64,000 nt of DNA from Schauerella fraxinea (GCA_030849945.1 JAVDKK010000001.1:1240001-1304000); one strand, 5' to 3'; counted from the first letter of the stretch, positions 51,745 through 60,788 are shown. The notes: generated by a model from the letters alone, not told the origin. Numbers and translations: made by a program.

Positions 51745-52029
51745 ATGAAAGTCATCACCACCGCTGTCGTTCTTTCCTTCGCTTTGATCGGCGCCTCCGC
51801 ACAGGCTGCCGACATGACCAAGAGCCGCGATCAGGTTCGCCAGGAACTGGCTGAAGCCAAGTCGAACGGCACCTACAGCTTCGGCGAACTGGCTTATGTG
51901 CCGAAGGCGCAAAGCGGTCGTTCGATCATGACCGAACCCGTCAATCTGCGTACCAGCCAACGCGCTGTGGGCAGCTTCGGCGATCTGGACTACCCGCGCG
52001 GTGCCGTGCCGTTGAACCCCATGATGTAA
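51745..52029 (+). CDS. DUF4148 family exported protein
   Basis: A 94-residue protein with a signal peptide ending SAQA-ADM and the DUF4148 core SRDQVRQELAEAKSNGTYSFGE-like segment around residues 27-48. The family is small, exported, and common in Burkholderiales; function unknown. A strong AGGAG precedes the ATG. The 198 bases upstream hold no gene and include AT-poor sequence with a possible promoter near 51700. Its 3' end overlaps the MmgE/PrpD gene end by 40 bases on the opposite strand. Confidence 0.88.
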   Translation: MKVITTAVVLSFALIGASAQAADMTKSRDQVRQELAEAKSNGTYSFGELAYVPKAQSGRSIMTEPVNLRTSQRAVGSFGDLDYPRGAVPLNPMM

Positions 52030-53354
52030 GCCGTGCGCAACGGCAAGTCTGTGCACGACGATACAGGGCCGGCGTCACGCATCGCGTGCGTCCAGCCCGC
52101 ATCGTGCAACATACGATCGACGAGATGCCGCAAGGCATGATCGTCGATCGGCATTTCAGGATCGCCCGGCGCATCGTGCGCTGTTTCATTCAAGCGCGTA
52201 CCGTCCGCAAGCGCTATTGAAACGGATGCGCCGAAATGGGCCGGATAGCGTGCATTGATCTCGGCGTCGGTGTGTAGCGCGACCCGCGCGCGCAGCGCTG
52301 TACACGTGGCGTCGCCGATCGCAGCGGGTTCGAATGTCGGCATCCATACCTTCCCCCACAGCAAGGCCGCAGCCACCGTGTGTTGCAAGCTGAAGCGCGC
52401 CTGCAAGGGCGTCGCGGGATGCGTTCGATCGCAGAAGGCCAACGCGTCGGCGTAGGTGTGCACATCGATTCGTGCGATCTGCTGCGGCACAGGTGCCGGC
52501 AACTGCTCACGCAGTCGCAACGCCGCAGCGATTGCAGGATGGGCATGGCGGCATGCGGGCCAGGGTTTCAGGCTGGTCTCGTGGATTGCCCAGGGTGCTT
52601 CCGCCAGCAGCGTGCGCGGGCGCGCATCGGGGCACATCGCGGCAAACATGCCTTTCTCGCCTTCCAGCGCATGCGCCGGGCCTTGTAATCCCGCATGCGC
52701 CATCCATGCGGCTTGCAGCCCGGTTTGAGCGGCTTGTGAGGTGTGCCACGCCTTGCCGTCGCAAGGCTCCAGCCGGATCTGCCACAGGCCCGATGCCCGC
52801 GTCACGGCAAGCGCCAATGCGTGCGCCGTGCGTGTGGCGTCCAGCCCCAGAAGCGATGCGGCCGTGGCCGCCGCGCCCACATTGCCGCAGGTGGCGGTGT
52901 TGTGCCACAGCGCATAGTGGGACGGTCCCATTGCCTGGCCGAGGCGGATCATCGCGTCGTAGCCCCGCACAATCGCATCGAGCACGACATGCTCGGATGC
53001 CCCGGTCAAGCGCGCCAGATGACGTGCGACGGGCATGACGACAGGACCCGGATGCACCAGGGCTGCACGGTGCGTGTCGTCCATTTCATACAGGCTGCCC
53101 AGCGATGCTTCGTATTGGAAGTGAGCCGGGTGGCGCGCATCGGCAAGCGTCTGATCCGCGCGCCACTCGGCGCCGGCCGCTGCCTGCCACAATGGCTCGC
53201 CCATCGCGCCGGCCGCGGCCAGCGCCGCGCTGCCGCGCCAATACGACAAGTGCGTCGCCGCCCGCGCACGATCGGCGTCCTCAACCGGGCGCGCGAGCAG
53301 CACGGCGAGGTGCTGCAGCAACGATGGCCGCGCATGGGTGTCCGCGTCCGTCAT
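51990..53354 (-). CDS. MmgE/PrpD family protein
   Basis: A 454-residue member of the family that includes 2-methylcitrate dehydratase, cis-aconitate decarboxylase and iminodisuccinate epimerase. It begins after a short leader with LLQHLAVLLARP and then has HVVLDAIVRGYDAMIRLGQAMGP, HNTATCGNVGAAATAASLLGLD and PWPACRHAHPAIAAAL, the usual helical domain motifs. It probably dehydrates or isomerises a carboxylic acid intermediate. It is the last gene of the GntR-linked leftward operon, 40 bases after the deacetylase. The tail runs antisense into the DUF4148 gene. Confidence 0.85.
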   Translation of the reverse strand: MTDADTHARPSLLQHLAVLLARPVEDADRARAATHLSYWRGSAALAAAGAMGEPLWQAAAGAEWRADQTLADARHPAHFQYEASLGSLYEMDDTHRAALVHPGPVVMPVARHLARLTGASEHVVLDAIVRGYDAMIRLGQAMGPSHYALWHNTATCGNVGAAATAASLLGLDATRTAHALALAVTRASGLWQIRLEPCDGKAWHTSQAAQTGLQAAWMAHAGLQGPAHALEGEKGMFAAMCPDARPRTLLAEAPWAIHETSLKPWPACRHAHPAIAAALRLREQLPAPVPQQIARIDVHTYADALAFCDRTHPATPLQARFSLQHTVAAALLWGKVWMPTFEPAAIGDATCTALRARVALHTDAEINARYPAHFGASVSIALADGTRLNETAHDAPGDPEMPIDDHALRHLVDRMLHDAGWTHAMRDAGPVSSCTDLPLRTAYIMGFNGTAPRG

Positions 53355-53394
53355 GGCCGGTGCGCAACGCGGATGAGCGGCCTGAGCGCGCACG

Positions 53395-54267
53395 TCACAC
53401 CGGGGGGCACTGGGCCGTGAACCAGTCGGCGATGTCGCTGCCGGTTTTGAAGCACACGTTGGGGTGCGCCATCAGCGTGTCGAGGATGTGTTCGAAGTAA
53501 CCGAATCGGTGCGGCACGCCCATCAGGTGCGGGTGCAAGCCCAGTGCCATCACGCGCGGCCGCGTGTGGCATTCGCGTTCGAAGAGCTTGAGCGTTTGCT
53601 CGACGCGCAGCAGGAACTCGGGCGACGAGTGCTTTTCCACCGCGTAGATGATCGAGTCGTTGAGTTCCAGGTTGTAGGGCATCTGCAGCAAGGCGCCGCG
53701 ATCCACGCGCAACCAGTTAGGCACATCGTCCACCACCCAGTCGCACACGTAGCCGACGCCCGCATCCGCCAGCGCTTCCGGCGTACGATCCGTTTCGCGC
53801 AGACCCGGGCTCAGCCAGCCGCGGGGACGAGTGCCGGTGAAGGCTTGGATCGTGTCCAGGCACTGCGCGATGATGTCCGCTTCGACGCCATCGTGATTGA
53901 GGGCTTTCTGATGCATGCCGTGGCCGATGAATTCCCAGTTGGCGTCGAGCATGGCTTCGGCCGCGCGCGGATAGGCGGCGATCACGCCGGCATTGCAACT
54001 GGTGGACGCCGGCAAGCCGCGATCTTGAATTGCGCGCAGCATGCGCGGCAGTCCGGCGCGCATGCCGTAGTCGGCCCAACTGAAGTTGGGCACGTCGGGC
54101 ACCGTTTCCTTGCCATGCGGTGGCGTGATGATGGTGCGCGGCATGGGTTCATCGAAGCGCCAGTGTTCGACGTTGACCACCAGGTGCACCATGATCGCGC
54201 CATCGGGATGCGGCGCGAGTGTGGGGCCTTCGTCGGAAAAGCGATATGGAATGCGGGGATTGGCCAT
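53395..54267 (-). CDS. Polysaccharide deacetylase-fold protein, PuuE-like
   Basis: A 290-residue NodB-fold protein. The first strand has HLVVNVEHWRFDE in place of the TFDD motif, and ASTSCNAGVIAAYP, EFIGHGMHQKALNHDG and PRGWLSPGLRETDRT follow. This matches the allantoinase PuuE-type branch, which acts on small cyclic amides rather than polysaccharide and does not use the usual metal site. It may therefore open or deacylate a heterocyclic or amide intermediate. It lies 46 bases after the ATPase stop, in the second GntR-linked operon. Confidence 0.85.
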   Translation of the reverse strand: MANPRIPYRFSDEGPTLAPHPDGAIMVHLVVNVEHWRFDEPMPRTIITPPHGKETVPDVPNFSWADYGMRAGLPRMLRAIQDRGLPASTSCNAGVIAAYPRAAEAMLDANWEFIGHGMHQKALNHDGVEADIIAQCLDTIQAFTGTRPRGWLSPGLRETDRTPEALADAGVGYVCDWVVDDVPNWLRVDRGALLQMPYNLELNDSIIYAVEKHSSPEFLLRVEQTLKLFERECHTRPRVMALGLHPHLMGVPHRFGYFEHILDTLMAHPNVCFKTGSDIADWFTAQCPPV

Positions 54268-54313
54268 GAAAGCGGATGTCCGTCGGAGATGAGATGCGGG
54301 GCGGCGTGACGGC

Positions 54314-55063
54314 TCAGTGCCGCATTTGCTGCATGATGTCGCGCTTGAGGCGATTGAACACATCGCCGGTAATGAGGTCGATCGAGCGCGGTCGTTCGAT
54401 TGGTACCGTGATGCGGGTGGCGATGCGTCCTGGCCGTGCCGACATCACGTAGATCGTATCGGCCAACAGAATCGCCTCATCGATATCGTGCGTGACGAAG
54501 ACCACTGTCGTGCGCAAGTTTTGCCATACCGACAGCAGCAACTCTTGCATGGTGAGCCGCGTTTGCGCGTCGAGCGCGCCGAACGGCTCGTCCATCAACA
54601 GCACTTTCGAGCCCAGTGTGAGCACGCGCGCGATGCCCACACGTTGCCGCATGCCGCCCGACAACTGCACCGGCAGATGCTTGGTGAAGCCCGAGAGCCC
54701 GGTGATCTCGAGCATTTCGCGTGCGCGTTCTTCATACTGGCTGCGCGGCACGCCCGCGATCTTCGGGCCGAACACCACGTTCTCCCACACGTTGAGCCAG
54801 GGAAATAACGCGGCCTCCTGAAACACCACGCCGCGGTCCGGGCCCGGCTTCGTGATGGGCGTGCCGGCCACCGTCAACGTGCCATCCGAGGCGGCTTCGA
54901 ACCCGGCGATCAGATTGAGCAACGTGGATTTGCCGCACCCCGAAGGCCCCAGCAGGGCCACGAACTCGCCGGCCTGCACCTGCAGTTCGATCTCGTCCAG
55001 CGCGTGCACCGGCGTGATGCCGGGATAGGTTTTGCTTAAGCTTGAAATAGCGATGTCGGACAT
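54314..55063 (-). CDS. NitT/TauT-type ABC transporter ATP-binding protein
   Basis: A 249-residue ATPase: Walker A LLGPSGCGKSTLLN, Q-loop VFQEAALFPW, signature LSGGMRQRVGIARV, Walker B KVLLMDEPFGALDA and the switch THDIDEAIL. The ATG at 55063 is chosen as the family start. Seven bases separate it from the permease upstream. It energises the NitT/TauT-type importer formed with the permease and binding protein at 55071-56952. Normal length, in contrast to the ATPase at 30894-31913. Confidence 0.93.
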   Translation of the reverse strand: MSDIAISSLSKTYPGITPVHALDEIELQVQAGEFVALLGPSGCGKSTLLNLIAGFEAASDGTLTVAGTPITKPGPDRGVVFQEAALFPWLNVWENVVFGPKIAGVPRSQYEERAREMLEITGLSGFTKHLPVQLSGGMRQRVGIARVLTLGSKVLLMDEPFGALDAQTRLTMQELLLSVWQNLRTTVVFVTHDIDEAILLADTIYVMSARPGRIATRITVPIERPRSIDLITGDVFNRLKRDIMQQMRH

Positions 55064-55070
55064 GCGCGCC

Positions 55071-55919
55071 TCAATGATTTTGCAGCATGCGCCACACGAG
55101 CACACGACGTTCGATCCATACGATCAACCGGTCGCTGATGAAACCCATCAGGCCGATCGACACCATGTCGGCCAGCACGATATCCATGCGGCCAACGTAA
55201 TACGCATCCCAGAGCACGTAGCCCAGGCCCGACTTCACCGCCACCATTTCGGAGACGATCACGGCAGTCCATGAAATGCCCAGGCCAATGCGCAGCCCGG
55301 TGAAGATGGACGGCATGGCTGCCGGCAACACCACGCGCCGCAGTACTTGCGACGACGAGGCGCCCATCATGCGCGCGGCCCGCACCAGATTGCGATCCAC
55401 GTCGCGTGCGCCTTGCGTGGTGTTGACCACGATGGCGTAGAAGCCGCCCAGGAAAATCAGAAAGATCGATCCCATGTCGCGAATGCCGAAGAGCGCGATC
55501 GAGAAGGGCAGCCAGGCGGTGATGGGAATCGGCCGCATGCCTTGCACCAGCGGATCGAGCATCAAGGAGGTGATGCGGCTCCAGCCGATCGCCAGGCCCA
55601 GCGGGATGCCGCACACCATGGCCAACGCGAAGCCTTGGGCCACGCGCATGGTGGAGTACTGCACATTGCTCAACCATGTGCCCAGGTACGGGTTGAGCCC
55701 CATGCCGGGACTCGCGAAGATCCAGTCGTACCAGGCGCGGCCCACTTGCGCGGGCGTGGGCACCACGCCTGCCATGCCCGGCGACTGGCCGACCAGCTGC
55801 CAGCCGATCAGGATCAGCACCGGTACGCATAGGCCCATGGCCAGACGCCCCAGCGCCCGGCCCCAGTCGCGCGTGGCCGAGCGCGGTGCGGCAGGCTGCC
55901 GCAAAGCCGAAGTACTCAT
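55071..55919 (-). CDS. NitT/TauT-type ABC transporter permease
   Basis: A 282-residue permease. The ATPase-contact loop is LVRAARMMGASSSQVLRRVV, with PSIFTGLRIGLGISWTAVIV, typical of the family. About six hydrophobic segments are seen, the first in LAMGLCVPVLILIGWQLVG. The ATG at 55919 has GGAGATCGG ahead. As the only permease in this operon it should form a homodimer. The 52-base gap to the binding-protein gene carries no other feature. Confidence 0.92.
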   Translation of the reverse strand: MSTSALRQPAAPRSATRDWGRALGRLAMGLCVPVLILIGWQLVGQSPGMAGVVPTPAQVGRAWYDWIFASPGMGLNPYLGTWLSNVQYSTMRVAQGFALAMVCGIPLGLAIGWSRITSLMLDPLVQGMRPIPITAWLPFSIALFGIRDMGSIFLIFLGGFYAIVVNTTQGARDVDRNLVRAARMMGASSSQVLRRVVLPAAMPSIFTGLRIGLGISWTAVIVSEMVAVKSGLGYVLWDAYYVGRMDIVLADMVSIGLMGFISDRLIVWIERRVLVWRMLQNH

Positions 55920-55971
55920 ATACCGATCTCCATTAGCCGCTGCGGGCAAAGGGTGCGTCACGCGCGGTGAT

Positions 55972-56952
55972 TCAAGGCTTCATTGCCGCTTGGGCGAGCG
56001 AGGGATCCCATACGGTATCGATCGTGCCGCTCACGTCCTTCGGAATCACGCCGAGTTCGTTGAAGGTCTTGGCTTGCCGGCGTAACTGATCGAGATCGAG
56101 CACGCCGCCGAGCTTGATGAGTTTGGCCGATTCGCGGGTCACCTCGATCGGCAGCCCCGTGTACTTCGAATAGGCCTGCGCAAACGCTTCGGGATCCTTG
56201 GCCAGGCGCTCTTCTTCTTTCTTGTAGGCCCACATGAAGCACTGCATCGCTTCGGGCTTGCTCTTGAGTGCCTCGCGGGTCGCGGCAAGCAAGCCGAGCT
56301 CGGCACCCACTGCCTTCGATTGGCTGTATTCGAGCTTCGAGAAGTAGCCTTTGTCGGTCGCAACGATCTGCGATTCGAACGGCTCCCACAATGCGACGGC
56401 ATCGACGTCGCCGCGTTCCAGCGATTGCACAAAGGCGGTGCCGCCACCCTGGATGTTGACGGCGGTGAAGCTGGTGTACGGCACCTTCTTTTCGGCGAGC
56501 GTGGCGGCCCATTGGAACCAGACGGCCGAGCCGGGGGCGATGCCCAGACGCTTGCCTTTCAGATCGTCCCAGTCGTCGATCTTCACGCCTTTCTTGACGA
56601 CCAGATACTTGGGCGAGCCCGCCACGCCCGACAGGCCGACCAGGCGATCGCTGCCTTGCGCCAGCGCAATGGCAAGATCGGCCGGGCCGATGCCCGACAC
56701 ATCCACCGATCCGGACAGCAGCGCCGTACGGGCATCCGCGTAGCGCACGAATTCGACCGGTTTGACAGTGACGTTGCACGACTTGAGCGGCTCTGTAATG
56801 CCCAGCATGGGCGACAGATGTCCCACTTTTACGAACCCCACCGTCAACGTTTCCGGCTTGGGCGCGGCGGGCGGTTGCGGGCCGACGGCCCATGCATTGC
56901 CGGCAGCCATCGCCAGCGTGGCGAGAAGTCCAGCGCGAAAGTGCTTGTTCAT
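55972..56952 (-). CDS. NitT/TauT-type ABC transporter binding protein
   Basis: A 326-residue periplasmic protein with signal peptide ending NAWA-VGP. The mature part shows the SsuA/TauA-type pattern: LTVGFVKVGHLSPML, ALLSGSVDVSGIGPADLAIA, LKGKRLGIAPGSAVWF and GDVDAVALWEPFESQI. The AAGGGGAAAAAC preceding the ATG is a good ribosome site. It captures an organic anion or amine for the permease and ATPase. Given the amidase, CoA-transferase and crotonase encoded upstream, the ligand is probably an acid or its amide, but this is not visible in the sequence. Confidence 0.92.
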   Translation of the reverse strand: MNKHFRAGLLATLAMAAGNAWAVGPQPPAAPKPETLTVGFVKVGHLSPMLGITEPLKSCNVTVKPVEFVRYADARTALLSGSVDVSGIGPADLAIALAQGSDRLVGLSGVAGSPKYLVVKKGVKIDDWDDLKGKRLGIAPGSAVWFQWAATLAEKKVPYTSFTAVNIQGGGTAFVQSLERGDVDAVALWEPFESQIVATDKGYFSKLEYSQSKAVGAELGLLAATREALKSKPEAMQCFMWAYKKEEERLAKDPEAFAQAYSKYTGLPIEVTRESAKLIKLGGVLDLDQLRRQAKTFNELGVIPKDVSGTIDTVWDPSLAQAAMKP

Positions 56953-57023
56953 GTTTTTCCCCTTGGTCACGAATCACACTGCAACCGGTGCGGAGTGTTT
57001 CCGAACCGGCAGAAAATGGCGGG

Positions 57024-57827
57024 CTACCGCCCGGTGAAAACCGCCGGCCGCTTGGCCTTGAATGCCGCTTGCCCTTCCTGGTAATCGTCGCTCGCAAAGC
57101 ACGCGCGCACCGCGTCGGTCACGTGCGCCGCGCTCGGGGCATCGGGCTCGTTGGCGATGTGCCGCAACGCCAGCTTCGCCGCGCGTATCGTGAGCGGCGC
57201 GTTGCCGGCGACTTTGCGGATACGCGCTTGCACGGTCGCGGCAAACGTATCGTCGTCGAAAACCTCGTGGACCACGCCCACGCGGGCGGCCTCTGCGCCA
57301 TCGAACGTGCGGGCCGTCAAGAACAGATCGGCCGTGCGCGCGGCACCGATCATCTCGGTCATGCGGGCGACGCCGGCCAACGTGTAGCCCAGGCCCAGAC
57401 GGGCGGCGGGCATGCGAAAGCGAGCGCTGCTGTTGCAATAGCGAAGGTCGCATGACAAGGCCATGCCCAAGCCGCCACCCATGCAAACGCCCTGAATTTC
57501 GGCGATCACCGGGTGGGACGAGTTGCTGAGCGCGGCTTGCGCATCGGCCACGGCATGCTCGTAGCGCAGTACTTGTTCGGGGTCGCGGCGCTGTTGGCCG
57601 AACTCCGAAATGTCGGCGCCCGACACGAAGGCCCGTTCGCCCGCGCCCGCCAGCACGATCGCACGCGTATCCGGATGGGCGTCAGCCTGCCGTACGAAGT
57701 CGAGCAACTGCTGCCACATGGTCAAGGACATGGCGTTGAAGCGCGACGGGTTGTCGATTTCGATGCGGGCGATGCCATCGGCATGACTGAAGGTCACGCG
57801 GCCGGAAGGGTGGGAGAGCGTATCCAT
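57024..57827 (-). CDS. Crotonase-fold protein (enoyl-CoA hydratase/isomerase family) without usual catalytic Glu pair
   Basis: A 267-residue crotonase. The CoA and oxyanion parts are good: IARIEIDNPSRFNAMS, AFVSGADISEFG and GVCMGGGLGMALSCDLRY. The two glutamates of enoyl-CoA hydratase (in GGGCELAM and QPEI of the rat enzyme) correspond here to glycine (GGGLGMAL) and alanine (MPAARLG). Plain hydratase activity is therefore doubtful; isomerase, hydrolase or decarboxylase chemistry is possible. It lies 9 bases after the CoA-transferase, so it acts on the CoA ester formed there. Confidence 0.88.
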   Translation of the reverse strand: MDTLSHPSGRVTFSHADGIARIEIDNPSRFNAMSLTMWQQLLDFVRQADAHPDTRAIVLAGAGERAFVSGADISEFGQQRRDPEQVLRYEHAVADAQAALSNSSHPVIAEIQGVCMGGGLGMALSCDLRYCNSSARFRMPAARLGLGYTLAGVARMTEMIGAARTADLFLTARTFDGAEAARVGVVHEVFDDDTFAATVQARIRKVAGNAPLTIRAAKLALRHIANEPDAPSAAHVTDAVRACFASDDYQEGQAAFKAKRPAVFTGR

Positions 57828-57836
57828 ATCGATCCT

Positions 57837-59033
57837 TTAAACGGCGTGCGCCGCGCGCAACGCTTCGATGTCGCTGGCGCTGTACCCGGCCTCATGCAGC
57901 ACTTCATCGGTATGTTCGCCCCAGCCCGGCGCCGTGCGGGCGATATTGGCCGGCGTGCGCTCGAGGGTCACCGGTTGTGAAATCACCGTGCGTGTACCGC
58001 CCTGCCAAGCCTCGCATTCTTGCGCCACGTTGAGATGCTTGATCTGCGGATCTTCGAACATCTGCGGCACGGTGTATACCGGCCCGGCAGGTACGCCTGC
58101 AGCATTGAGCACGTCCACCCAGTGCTGCACCGACTGCGTGGCAAACACGGTCTGAATCTCGGCATTAAGGCGTTTGCGGTTCTGCACGCGCAGTTTTTCG
58201 GTGGCGTACTCGGGATCGTTCAGCCATGCCGGTTGATCGATCACGCCGCAGAAGCGCTTCCAATTGCCTTCGCCCGATGCACCCAGATTGAACGTGCCGT
58301 CATTGGCATTGAACAACCCCATCGGGCTGCTGGTGGGATGGTCGTTGCCTTCCTGCACCGGGATATCCCCTTCGTTCAAATAGCGCGCCGCCTGAAAATC
58401 CATCATGGCGATCTGGCCGTGCAAGAGCGAGGCGTGCACCCATTGGCCTTCGCCGGAGGTCTCGCGTTCGAGCAGTGCCGTCAGAATGCCCAACGCGGCG
58501 TAGAGACCGGTGCTGGAGTCGCCCACGGCCAAGCCTGCGCGCACCGGGCCCTGGCCCGGCAAGCCGGTGACCGACATCAGTCCGCCCATGCCTTGAATGA
58601 TCTGATCGAAGCCCGGCCGCTCAGCGTACGGGCCAGTCTGGCCGAAGCCTGAAATGCTGGCGAGAATCACGCGTGGATTGATCGCGCGCAGCGATTCGTA
58701 ATCCACGCCCAGGCGAAACTTGACGTCCGGACGCCAGTTTTCCACCACCACGTCGGCATCCGCCACCAACCGTTTGAACACGGCCAAGCCTTCCGGCTTT
58801 TTCAGGTTCAACGTGAGCGAGCGTTTATTGCGATTCAGGTTCTGGAAGTCGCCGCTCCAGCGATCGGCGGCAAACATCGCTTCGTTGGGATCGATGCCGG
58901 GGGGCGGCTCGATGCGGATCACGTCGGCGCCGAAGTCGGCCAGCATGCGCACGCAGGTGGGACCGGCGCGCACGCGCGACAGGTCGAGCACGCGAAAACG
59001 TTGCAGCGCCGAAGAGGCTGAGAGTTGGGGCAT
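57837..59033 (-). CDS. Class III CoA-transferase (CaiB/BaiF family)
   Basis: A 398-residue CoA-transferase. Motifs are LQRFRVLDLSRVRAGPTCVR, DVIRIEPPPG, LNLKKPEGLAVF and GFGQTGPYAERPGFDQI. The probable catalytic aspartate is in LAVGDSSTGLYAALG. ERETSGEGQWVHASLLHGQ is typical. The ATG at 59033 is preferred because it lies 4 bases after the amidase stop; a much longer frame would run through the amidase gene. It activates the pathway acid with CoA from a donor thioester. It differs clearly from the transferase at 24293-25528. Confidence 0.93.
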   Translation of the reverse strand: MPQLSASSALQRFRVLDLSRVRAGPTCVRMLADFGADVIRIEPPPGIDPNEAMFAADRWSGDFQNLNRNKRSLTLNLKKPEGLAVFKRLVADADVVVENWRPDVKFRLGVDYESLRAINPRVILASISGFGQTGPYAERPGFDQIIQGMGGLMSVTGLPGQGPVRAGLAVGDSSTGLYAALGILTALLERETSGEGQWVHASLLHGQIAMMDFQAARYLNEGDIPVQEGNDHPTSSPMGLFNANDGTFNLGASGEGNWKRFCGVIDQPAWLNDPEYATEKLRVQNRKRLNAEIQTVFATQSVQHWVDVLNAAGVPAGPVYTVPQMFEDPQIKHLNVAQECEAWQGGTRTVISQPVTLERTPANIARTAPGWGEHTDEVLHEAGYSASDIEALRAAHAV

Positions 59034-59037
59034 GGTG

Positions 59038-60432
59038 TCAGCGCCTGGAAAGAGCGGCAGGCGAGCCTGCCGTTGGGGTGAGCGTGCGACGGACGAAACC
59101 GCGGGCGTCGAAGCGACGGCGTTCGATGTCGGCAGCGAAGGCCAGCAATGTGCCTTCGCCACCGCGACGTGCGATGGCCTGCAGGCAAATCGGCCGGCCG
59201 TTTGCGGCATAGGCCACGGGAAACACGGCGGCGGGCAGATCGAGATAGTTGACGAAGGCCATCCAACTGAACATGGCCACCAATTGGCGCGCGTCGAACT
59301 CGGGCGATGCGGTGTGTACATGCCGCCAATCGGGTACGCCGCGCGGCAGCGCGGGCGTCAACAGAATATCGGCGTGATCGAAGATCGCGTGCGCTATGTG
59401 CGCGCGATGCGCGGCGCGTGCTTGATACGCGTGGGCGTACCACGGCGCCGGTATTGCCGCGCCCGCCAAGGCCACCGAGCGCGGCAGGGCGTTCAACGCC
59501 GGCGCGTTGCCTGACAGCGCTTGTGCATGCGTGGTGGCGGCTTCGGTGTGCAACATGACGTCGGCCAGTCGCGTCCATTCGGCCAAACGCGGAAGCTGCA
59601 CTGCGTTGCAGATTGCACCGGCGCGGGCGAGTTCTTCGGTCATGTCATGCAACGCCGATGCCACCTCCGGCGCCACGCTCAGACGCGTATCCGGATGGTC
59701 CCAGCAGTGCGCCACGCGCCAGCGATCGGGCGCGTCATGCATTCGGATCGCGCTGCTGGCGGCGAGCAGCACGGCAGCGTCTGCCGTGCTGCGTGTGAGC
59801 AATCCCACGATGTCCAACCCTGGCGCCAACGGCGCCACACCCCGGTTCGAAAGCCGATTGCGTGATGGTTTGAAGCCCAACACGCCGCATGTGGCTGCAG
59901 GCATGCGCACCGAGCCTGCGGTATCGGTGCCCAAGGCGCCGTAGCACAGGCCGGCGGCCACCGCCGCGCCGCAGCCGCTGGACGATCCACCGACGGCGGC
60001 TTGCGCATCGATCGGATTGACGATGCGCGGTGCATGCGGGTTTTCGCCGGTGGCGCCGCAGGCGTGTTCAGCCATCACCAGAGCGGCGAGCGGTATTGCA
60101 CCGGCATCGTTCAGACGCTGCACGACGCAGGCATGACGCACAGGTGCCGCATCAGCCGCCTGCGCCGTCGCGGTCGCCAACGCATCGCGGCCGCAGCCGG
60201 GGGCACGGTGTGCCAAGTTGAAGATATCTTTGTGCGCCACACCCACACCTGCTAACGGCGCGGCGGGGTCGATCGCGGCCGGCAGATCGAGCAAGGCCGC
60301 CACGCAATGCCCGCCATCGTGTGCGATGGCATCGCGTTGCGCATTCAGCGCGGCGATTGCGGTGTAGTCGCCGTGGGCGATACCAGCGCGCAGCGCGGCA
60401 ATGCTGTCGGGCAAGCCAGCCGGCGTGATCAT
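59038..60432 (-). CDS. Amidase signature enzyme, AtzE-like
   Basis: A 464-residue amidase with the Ser-cisSer-Lys triad: K68 in VAHKDIF, a serine in VGGSSSGCGAAVAAG (about residues 147-161), and the nucleophile S174 in TDTAGSVRMPAA. Length is normal. The preceding small gene encodes an AtzG-like protein and overlaps it by four bases. In the atzEG system the small protein is a partner needed by the amidase. The same arrangement here suggests an amidase of the AtzE/GatA branch acting on a carboxy- or carbamoyl-amide. Confidence 0.9.
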   Translation of the reverse strand: MITPAGLPDSIAALRAGIAHGDYTAIAALNAQRDAIAHDGGHCVAALLDLPAAIDPAAPLAGVGVAHKDIFNLAHRAPGCGRDALATATAQAADAAPVRHACVVQRLNDAGAIPLAALVMAEHACGATGENPHAPRIVNPIDAQAAVGGSSSGCGAAVAAGLCYGALGTDTAGSVRMPAATCGVLGFKPSRNRLSNRGVAPLAPGLDIVGLLTRSTADAAVLLAASSAIRMHDAPDRWRVAHCWDHPDTRLSVAPEVASALHDMTEELARAGAICNAVQLPRLAEWTRLADVMLHTEAATTHAQALSGNAPALNALPRSVALAGAAIPAPWYAHAYQARAAHRAHIAHAIFDHADILLTPALPRGVPDWRHVHTASPEFDARQLVAMFSWMAFVNYLDLPAAVFPVAYAANGRPICLQAIARRGGEGTLLAFAADIERRRFDARGFVRRTLTPTAGSPAALSRR

Positions 60433-60701
60433 GGGGCTGCCCGCTTGAATTCGGACGACGCGGTCGGCGCGTACGCCGTACCAGATGACGCGTGAGGCGG
60501 CGGTGACACCTCGGATGCCGGCGACGGATGCAGCGCCCGCGGCGATGGCGCAAGCCTCAGCAGCGTGCGAGCTACTGCGCGCGCTTCGGCGTCGCTGGCG
60601 GCGATACCGGATAGTGCGAAGTACGCCGGCAACGCCTGCGCGAGCACGTCACGGTCGGGCAGCGATGCATTCCCTGCAAGCGGATTTTCAGTAATACTCA
60701 T
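60429..60701 (-). CDS. Small AtzG-like (DUF4089) protein, amidase partner
   Basis: A 90-residue protein with LAQALPAYFALSGIAASD and AVARTLLRLAPSPRALH, the helix pattern of the DUF4089/AtzG family, followed by a Pro/Ser/Ala-rich tail. AtzG resembles the GatC subunit of Asp/Glu-tRNA amidotransferase and wraps around its amidase. The stop overlaps the amidase start (ATGA), so equal synthesis is expected. It is the first gene of the leftward operon, divergent from the GntR regulator. Confidence 0.75.
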   Translation of the reverse strand: MSITENPLAGNASLPDRDVLAQALPAYFALSGIAASDAEARAVARTLLRLAPSPRALHPSPASEVSPPPHASSGTAYAPTASSEFKRAAP

Positions 60702-60729
60702 GGTGTGCCATATGTATTTCTTGTAAACC

Positions 60730-60745
60730 TATAAATATATTTATA
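60730..60745. promoter_or_regulatory. Perfect AT-only palindrome in the divergent GntR/amidase promoter region
   Basis: TATAAATATATTTATA is a perfect 16-bp palindrome of A and T in a GC-rich genome. It lies midway in the 87-base gap between the AtzG-like gene and the GntR regulator. It could be the regulator's operator, overlapping -10 elements on both strands. Confidence 0.5.
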
Positions 60746-60788
60746 AGCTCAGGGATAATTTCGCTCAATCAGTGTTTACGCGCATGCC

